Shown piece after piece: positions 37,301-46,300 of a stretch of 64,000 bases of DNA; the stretch's first letter is position 1, and every line of letters begins with the position of its first letter. The notes beneath the pieces are model-generated. The model did no database searches and had not been told where the DNA came from. It saw only the letters and a program-made list of their open reading frames with translations. The position numbers and the translations under genes are program-made. Source of the DNA: Diphasiastrum complanatum (lineage: Eukaryota; Streptophyta; Lycopodiopsida; Lycopodiales; Lycopodiaceae); the NCBI GenBank assembly GCA_029204225.1, contig CM055097.1, positions 56,572,699 through 56,636,698 on the forward strand, written 5' to 3'.

Positions 37301-40300
37301 CCACATGAGCGCCAAGTGCCCTCAGACCAGAATAGAAAGCAGTGGCCACTACACATGTGCTTAAGATTGTCGATCTCCAAAAGCCATTTCGTTTAGAGAC
37401 AGATGCAAGTGACATCACGGGTAGTCCTCAGCTAGGTGGGGAGGCGAGTAGCTTTTGAGAGTGAAAAGCTAACTCCTTTTCAACAGAGGTACCCGACACA
37501 TGAGAAGGAATTGTATGCAATTATACATTCACTCAAGGTGTGGCGAAACTATTTATATGGTGCTGAATTTTATATGTATGTATCATACATACATACATAC
37601 ATATTGACCATCATACTTGTAGGTATTTTTGTAATCAGCATGAGTTGAGAGGCCGCCGGGCTAGGCAGGTCGTCTTATTCTTGAGTTCTTGGTAGCTTTT
37701 GCGAAGTGACATGGGAGAGCCAGGCCTAGCTCATCCTAAGTTTGTCATCAAGGAGTAATGGCATTCTTGAGGAGGAAAAGAGTGTAGGATCCAATCATAG
37801 ATACAGCATATTTCAGCGAGAATAGTAGCTCCAGAGGTCATAGGACCAGTTTGAGATGGCCGATGACTCATCATCATCAAAGGGTACTTGGGGCAAGCCG
37901 TGACTAGGTGTGTTGTAGTCACTTGTTGTACTTGCACGCGACGTGCTACATGGCAAGTTCGGTAGAGCCGACGTACGACTGACCAAGTTAACTTGTGATT
38001 TGGCGGGCATTGAATAGAGAACGCGAACAAAGAAGAGAGTAGGAATATTGCAGAACAGCTCTCCCGTTACAATTAGCTGCTAGATGCAAAAACAGTCTAA
38101 TAGAAAGCTTATGCTAAATATAATCACAGCTTAATTAATTCATACTCACAAAAACGAGAGTACAGTCCACCGAAGAGATAAGGAATGGTTTGTGTGTGGT
38201 ATTACTGAAAAATGGATACAATGTGAAGTTTAGTTCTGAAATAGATTGAGATAGCAGTATAATATCAAGAGTTCCTCAGGCGTCAAAGACAGTCATCGTC
38301 TGATCAGAAATTGAGGAGTCGTAGACGTCCGTGTTCTGATCAGAGTGAGTAAGCAAGCGCGATAAAACAACGATAAAGTGCATTCGATCACAATAAGCAT
38401 TCATCTACGTTATACACAGATAGAAAAGCGTATTGCTGCTATATTACACTGAAGCACAACAATGACAAATTACAATTACAACCAGAATGACGGCGTAACT
38501 GGGAGGCTCAAAATCATTAGTCTCATGGATGGAGCGTCTCAAGTAATCTGTGCTGGGATGATCTATTTATAGATTGCATCCATGTATTAACTACATTAAA
38601 TGTTTGTCACCTAATTAGGTAAGCCGTAGTACTTGGAAGTATATGGCTTTTGTGACAACTGTGCATAGTGTATACTGTCAACGTAGGGAATGTTGACGTG
38701 GACGAGGACGTCGCAAATTCTTTCACTCATTTTACGTGAAGTGGTTTTCTCTCACTTCGCAAATTTTCGAGAAGTGGCGGGAACGTCCTTCGTTCAAAAT
38801 AGACGACCTTCACTTTCTTTCTCTCTTCGGGTTCATCTGACCCTAGATCAAAGATCAATAAACGTGCAGGAAGAATCATGAAATAGAAATTAGTCATTCA
38901 CCAAGGAGACAACTGTGGGCTTAATCTCCAACAGTCCCCCTTAAGGTCACGGTTGGTGCCTTGGTATCTTCGTTAGGTTCAGCATGTTGAAGAACTTCTG
39001 ATGCTGCCCTGAGAAAACTTTCTCCTGAATGAAATGATACTGGATTTCTATGTGCTTGGATTTGCCATGAAATCTGGGATTCAGTGATAGTGAAATATAG
39101 CTCAAGTTGTCACATAGAATGGTGGTAGCATTGAATTGAGTGTGATGTAAGTCGTGAATTAATAACCTGATCCATACAGCTTCTTTTGAAGCTTGACATG
39201 CTGTGATGTACTCTGCCTCGGTCGAAGAAAGTGCAACCGATTTCTACTTCCTTGAGTTCCACGAAATCGGTCCCCTTGCCAGATAGAAACAGAACCCGGA
39301 GGTAGATTTTTTAGTAGAGACTGTTCCTCCCCAATCCGAGTCGGAGTAGCCTCGTAGGACGAGTGGGTCGATAGCATTTCCATCATAACACAAAATGTGA
39401 TCTAAATTTTCCTGAATATATCTCATCACTCTCTTTAATGCTTTCCAATGAGACATCCTAGGATTAGACATGAATTGACTTAATGTGCTCAGCACAAGTA
39501 GGTTTAGTCAATACTATACTTGGATCCATCGGAGTATCAATTGGTTTGCAATCAGACATATGAAATTTTTCTAAAATGCCTTTTAGACATGTCTGCTGAC
39601 TAAGATAGATCTTTTTTCTGAAGCCTATTTCTAGTAATGTGAATTCCTAGCAAAGAATGGACAGCTCCTAAATCAGTCATGTCAAATTCCTTTTACAGAT
39701 CACTCTTAGTAGTGTGTAGAAGAGAAGTGTCGTTAGACAAAATAAATGCATCATCTACGTAAAGAGCTATGTGAACTGAATTCTTCGAATAAACATTACA
39801 GTGCAGCGCTTGCACACTTAGTGCTCTTGGCCTTTGACTTCGAATCCTTTCGGTTGGAAGGTATACAGCTCCTCTTCGACGTTGCCGTTGAGAAATGCTG
39901 TCTTGACATCCATTTGGTGCATTTCGAAGTCTTATGCGGCTGCTAACACAATCAGAGTCCTGATTGACTGCATCTTGACGACAGGACTAAAAATTTCTTG
40001 ATAATCCACTCCTTGGACTCGAGTGAATCCTTTAGCCACCAACCGTGCTTTCCATTTAGCAACGGAACCATCAAAGTTGATCTTCTTCTTGAAGATCCAC
40101 TTGTTGTCGATAACTCTCTTGTGAGTGGGGAAGTCGTCCAGTGTCTAGGTCTGGTTCGTCAAAAGTGAGTTGTACTCGCTTTCCATAGCTTCTTGCCACT
40201 TCACAACATCCTTGGAGTTAATTGCTTCGGCTAGGCTCTCTGGTTCTTCTGATGAAGTCCAGAATGATTGAGGTGTATACCTCTCAGGAACTGTCCGAGT

Positions 40301-43300
40301 CCGTGAGGATTTGCGGACGCTTGGTTGACTAGGATGCGATGATGCTTCTTTTTGAATTTCTCAAGATCTGCTCGAGCTGGCTTGGTTTGGTCTGATGACA
40401 GGTTCTGTCGGTTGCTCGGCTTCTGTAGCTGTAGCTGCAGGTTCTGTAGAAGAAACATTATCGTTGGAAGATTCCATGCTACGTAAAATAGGATGAAATG
40501 ACATAGCGTCGTTTATCGATGGTTGTTTGAAATCATAGTATGTATGTTCTTGAAATATTACATCCCTAGAGACAAATACTACATTGGTGGATGGATCATA
40601 AACTTTATAAGCTTTATGTTCATCAGGATAGCCAGTGAAAATACATTTATTTGTCCTATGATCCAGCTTCTTCCTAAGTTGTTTAGGAATGTGAACAAAA
40701 CATATACAACCAAAGATTTTTAAATGGCTGACACTATGCTTGTGCCCATGCCAAATTTCATGAGGAGTTTTGTTGTTGACGACTTTGGTGTTGGATTTGA
40801 TCTGCATGTAACAGGCCGTGGCAGTAGCTTCTGCCCAGAACTTCGCAGGCAGGTAGCTTCTGCCCAGAACTTCGCAGCATGGATTTGGCTGAGTTGAGAA
40901 GAGTTCGATTCTTCCTTTCTGCAATCTCGTTTTGTTGAGGTGAATAGGAAGTGGTGAACTGTCTTCTAATACCATGTTCAGCCATGTAGTCGGACATCTC
41001 GTTAGAGAGGTATTCGCCGCCACCATCAATTCGGAGTGCCTTCACTTTTGTAGACGTTTATGTCTCAGCCATGGCCTTGAATCTCTTGAAGCATTCAAAG
41101 GCTTCAGATTTGTGCTTAATGAACATGACTGTAGACCATCTAGAATAATCATCTATGAGAGTGATAAAATAGATTGCATCTCCTAAGGACGAAGTTGGCA
41201 TTGGACCACAGAGATCGCTATGTACAAGATCCAATACATGCTTTGTTTTGATGGAATGTGATTTGGGAAACTTGCTTCTAGATTGTTTGCCATAGACGCA
41301 TGATTCACAAAAGAAAGATTTCTATCTAATTAAGAAGGGAAATACAATCCATCAACTAAATTATTACAACGCATATAGGAAAGTGATCTTGTATTCACGT
41401 GTCCATATCGACTATGCCACAAAATAGATTATCGTTTACATTTTCATGAGAGATGCTAGCTAATGCAACTGAATTAGAGAGTATGTAAAGATTTTCGACT
41501 CTAGTGCATGTAGTCAGAATAGTATCTTCCTCGAATATTGTACACTGCTCAGATGAGAAAGTAACAGTGTAGCCCTCATCAGTTATCTTAGAGACTGATA
41601 ACAGGTTCTTTGATAGCTGAGGAACGTGAAGGACGTTGGGAACACAAATAGATAGATCGTTGTTGAATGTGATCTTGACTGTCCCTTTGCCTTCAACGCG
41701 TATGGTGCTTGAATCTCCGAGGTAGATGAATTGATCCCTCTTGTAAGCTGCATACTCGGTAAACCATTCCTTGCGAGAGGTCATGTGCTGGGTAGTGCCG
41801 CTGTCCAGGTACCAGCTATACAGTCTTCGTTGCTGTTGTTGTAAGCCATTAACAAGTGTGTATCTTGATCCTTGAATTCCGCCGCGTTGGAGGAGTCTGG
41901 CTGTTGCTGTTGTTGCTTCTTCGCCTCGTTGTAGATCCGAATACGACACTCCTTGATGTTGTGATTGGCTCTCTTGCAATATTTGCAGAAAAGCTTTTTT
42001 CATGATCCACCATGCTCACCTTGAGTATGAGGCTTCTGCTGTTGCTGCTGCACTTGATCCTTGCCCTTGGAATAATCTTTCTTCTTGGTGTACGGGGCCA
42101 TGGATTTGTCTTTGATGGACAGGCCACTGGTCTTTCTCCGCATTTTTTCTTGAAGAAGATGACCGATCACCTTTTGAAGAGTGAGGTCGGGTTGTGTGGA
42201 GATCATCACCACAAAGTGTTCATATGACTTTGGAAGAGAAGAAAGCAAGGTCATGACGGCATCATTATCTTGAATAGAACATCCTACAGCTGATAACTGA
42301 TCCAATAAAGATTTGAAGTTGTTGATGTGATAAGTGAGAATCAGACATGCTAAGAGTAAAAAACTTCTTTCTCAGATGTAATCTAGTGGTTACATCATGA
42401 GTCTCATAGAGATTTGATAACAAATCTAATGCATCCTTAGAGGTTTTGCATGTGGTAATGTGGGATATTTGGGAGTCGGCCAGATTGAGTGTGATACATG
42501 CTAAGGCCTTCTGATCTTTGATCTTCCATGCCTTTGCTTGATCACCATCTTCTGGTTTCAGGTCAGCACCTTCTACTACATCCCAAAGATCTCTATCTAT
42601 CAACATCATCCGGAGTTTTAACTTCCAGATGTAGAAGTTAGAACCATTGAACTTGTCAATGATTCTAGCCTCGTTGGATGATGACGAAGAGTTACCTATA
42701 TGAGACATACTAACAATAATACAAATAGAACACACTTAATCTCTCGGCATATGAGCTACACTCTGATACCAATCTGATGGGGCAAGGGAGATAGAAGAAT
42801 GCGAACGGAGAAGAGAGCAGGAATATTGCGGAACAACTCTCTCGTTACAATCAGCTGCTAGATGCAAAAACAGTGTAATAGAAAGTTGATGCTAAATATA
42901 ATCACAACTTTAAGTGTTCTAATTGCCCAACAGGATCTTAAAAAATTTATTCATACTCACAAAAATGAGAGTATAGTCCACCGAAGAGATTAGGAATGGT
43001 TTGTTTGTGGTATTACTGAAAAATGGATTCAATGTGAAGTTTAGTTCTGAAATAGATTTATATAGCAGTATGATATCGTGAGTTCCTCAGGCGTCAAAGA
43101 TAGCCATCGTCTGATCAGAAACTGAGGAGTTGTAAACGTCCGTGTTCTGATCAGACTGAGTAAACAAGCGCGATCAAACAAAGATAAAGTGCATTAAATC
43201 ACAATAAGCATTCATCTACGTTATACACAGATAGAAAAGTGTATTGTTGCTATATTACATTGAAGCACAACAATGACAATTACAACCAAAATGACGGCAT

Positions 43301-46300
43301 AACTGGGAGGCTCAAAATCATTAGTCTCATGGACGGAGTGTCTCAAGTAATATGTGTTGGGATGATCTATTTATAGATTGCATCCATGTATTAACTATAT
43401 TAAATGTTTCACCTAATTAGGTAAGTTGTTGAACTTGGAAGGATATGGTTTTTGTGACAATTGTACATAGTGTATCCTGTCAACGTAGGGAATGTTGACG
43501 TGGACGAGGACGTCGCAAATTCTCTCACTTCGCATTTTACGTGAAGTGGTTTTCTCTCACTTCACAAATTTCGGGAAGTGGCTGGGAACGTCTTTCGTTC
43601 AAAATAGACGACCTTCGCTTTTTTTCTCTCTTCGGGTTTTTCACGAAAAAGCCGAAGTTGCTCTAAAGCAGTTCAAGTCTTGAAGTAAATGACCTTCGGA
43701 AATTTTCTCTCTCTTCACGAACATTACGCGAAAAAAGCCGAAGGTGCCCTAAAATGATTGAACTTTGAACTGTGCCTTAGTGTTGCATTTCGGGGAAATG
43801 CGAAAAAGGTGAAACTGTCGCAAAATAATTTAAACTATTGAACTATGCTAGTTTCGCATTTCGGGGAAATGCAAAAAAGGCGACACTGTGGCGAACATAG
43901 TTCATTTATGCAGACTTTCGCGACACAGAGTATTTATGCAGACTGTCACGAAAGTAATGTATTTCTGCAGACTTGTTCTAAATGCAAGTTTGTGAAAGTC
44001 CTTGAAGATGGCCAAGTCTTCAATGACTTCAAGTTATTAAGCTTAACATCTGAACTTGAAATTATGACAGGATTGGCTAGAGATCAGCCGGAAGCCCGTT
44101 TGTTGACGTTCTTCAAATAGTTTGGCTGTCTAAGTTATGATTCCTGTAGGTATCAGATGAGCAGACTTTGAACCCAAAATAGGTTTCACCTGACCCTAGA
44201 TCAAAGATCAATAAACGTGCAGGAAGAATCATGAAATAGAAATTAGTCATTCACCAAGGAGACAAGTGTGGGCTTAATTTCCAACAAAACTAGGAGGCTC
44301 AAGTTCATCCTTTTTTGCTCTTGAGCCTCACAAAGCTCTTGACGAGGCTCCTCATCCTTGGAATCAATCAAGGATAAAAACTCACTGGTTCCATCTTTGT
44401 CTCACTCTTATTCTTTGGGTGAAGGGTCTTCGTCAAAGACGACTACATGTCACGGACTTTGCATTAAGTCACTTTCACTCGTCCTTAGGTATGTGTGTGT
44501 ATACTATGCACCCAAATACTCAAAAGTTGCCCACTTTGGTCTTGTTGCCGCCATACACTTCTTCAAGCGTGATTCTATCAACGTCGTTGGTTGGGTATCT
44601 ATCTAATTAAAAAACAGCAGCTGCTATTGCTTTTGCCCAAAAGGAATCTAACTACCCTTTTGCCTTGAGCATGCTCCTCGGACACTCAACTATAGACCTG
44701 TTTTTTTGCTCATTCATGCCATTTTAGTCTAGTGTATGTCGATCGACAATTTGTCTCAAAGATCTTTGAACTCCTCAGAAATGTATTCACCACCTGCATC
44801 TGACATGAGTCTTTAGCTTCTTTCTTGTCTCTCTGGAATTGGATATACTAATGATATCTATATGTGAAATCAGAATATATCCAATTTCACATATTTAATT
44901 TGAGAAGTCCATGATGTCGTAAGTTAAAGCTTAGAAAAAATGTACATGCAATCAAAGGATCTATATCAAAACAATAATATATTCAATAAACAAAAAGTCC
45001 TAGCCAACGAACATTGCTTGTGTCTCCTCAATATCCAAGTATAAGTTGCTAACTGGGGTACCCAGTGTTGACTAACAAGCAAATGACAATTAACAAGAAG
45101 GAAGAAAAAACTGCACATAGAATAGGGACCATAATGAGTAGACAAGAGTTACCAAGACATAGACAAAATACAAAATACTAGAACCAAAGTAGTCAGTCTC
45201 CTTAGGTCCATGCTTTTTAAAATTCTAGTGTTTATTATCTTTAACATACCAAAAACTAAATACCAGAGATAAAATCAAAAGAGTCTAAAATAGTTCGAAC
45301 ATTTTTCATGATTTTCTTAAATAAGTAACCCTTGTGGAGTAACAAATTGATTAGATTGCTTAATTGATTCAAAAAAGCATCTCTACTACATAGAATTAAT
45401 GAACCGTGGGCAGTTCACCACGGTTTTGAGAACCGTACGGTTCTCAATTTTTTTTGGCCAGAACCGTGGTGAACCGTGTAGTTATCATTTAATTAATTAA
45501 CTTTTTATTTTTTTAGTTCATTTTTTATGAAACATTGATTAATTAATTAATTAATTAATCAATTATTTATGATGAACCGTACCACGGTTCATGAACCGTG
45601 GTACGGTTCACCCAACAGTTCTCAGACCCCACGGTTCTGAGAACCGTAGGTACTATGCTCTACTAGTACAAAGATGAGAAAACCAGTAGTTCATATTTAA
45701 CAGAATTGTATATATTTGAAGAAAAATGAGGTGTGTGAGATATGAGATTGTACTCTGGCTGCAACATTTTGATGTCTTCACCAAGTTCTAGGGCAAATAT
45801 GTATTTGAGAAACATAGATCATCTCTTGGAATATGATTGTTTCCTACATTGTCACAACATTAGAATTCTAGCTTTCTAGTTTTGGATGTAGGTGATCAAT
45901 CATATCCATAGCCAATTTTGGGTAAATCTTTCACACTTATCGTTATTCCTAGATGTAGAATGAGGTGCCATTTTGTGGCAATTAGTGGTAGAGAATAGAG
46001 GGCTAACGAACGTTATAAGTCAATAATGCTCAAAGTTGTGGTAGAGGTGGATGGTCTGAACAGTGTCACAAATGCTGGGGGTTGGATGGTCTTGATGGTG
46101 TGGTAAAAGAGGTAGATGGTTAGCTAGAGGGTGTCGAGTGGTCTGCCAGCTGCCCGAGTGGTGCCAGGCCTTGCTGCCTTAGTCCGCTGCTATTGTTGCT
46201 ATGAAAGCTCTATAATGCCGTAGGGTCTCTAGAAGCTATCGTTGGCTGAGCAGTAGAGGCTGCCGTCGGTTGTTGAGCCCTAGAACCTGTTGCTGGCTGA

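Larger units (their letters stand above)
38011..44286 (-). mobile_element. Ty1/copia retrotransposon, minus strand, both LTRs present
   Basis: On the minus strand the order is: LTR (44286-42775), primer-binding site, Gag, protease, integrase, RT, RNase H, polypurine tract, LTR (38933-38011). The LTRs align along their length but the second lacks about 560 bp. Frameshifts, stops and a 29-bp duplication break the polyprotein. No 5-bp target duplication is visible: the left side borders a gypsy repeat and the right side a copia fragment, so flanks have been rearranged or have decayed. Confidence 0.9.

Noticed and set aside
37575-37605. Short CATA array as possible CRISPR-like repeat
   Set aside because: Simple tetranucleotide microsatellite without spacers; CRISPR arrays are not expected in a plant nuclear genome and none was seen.
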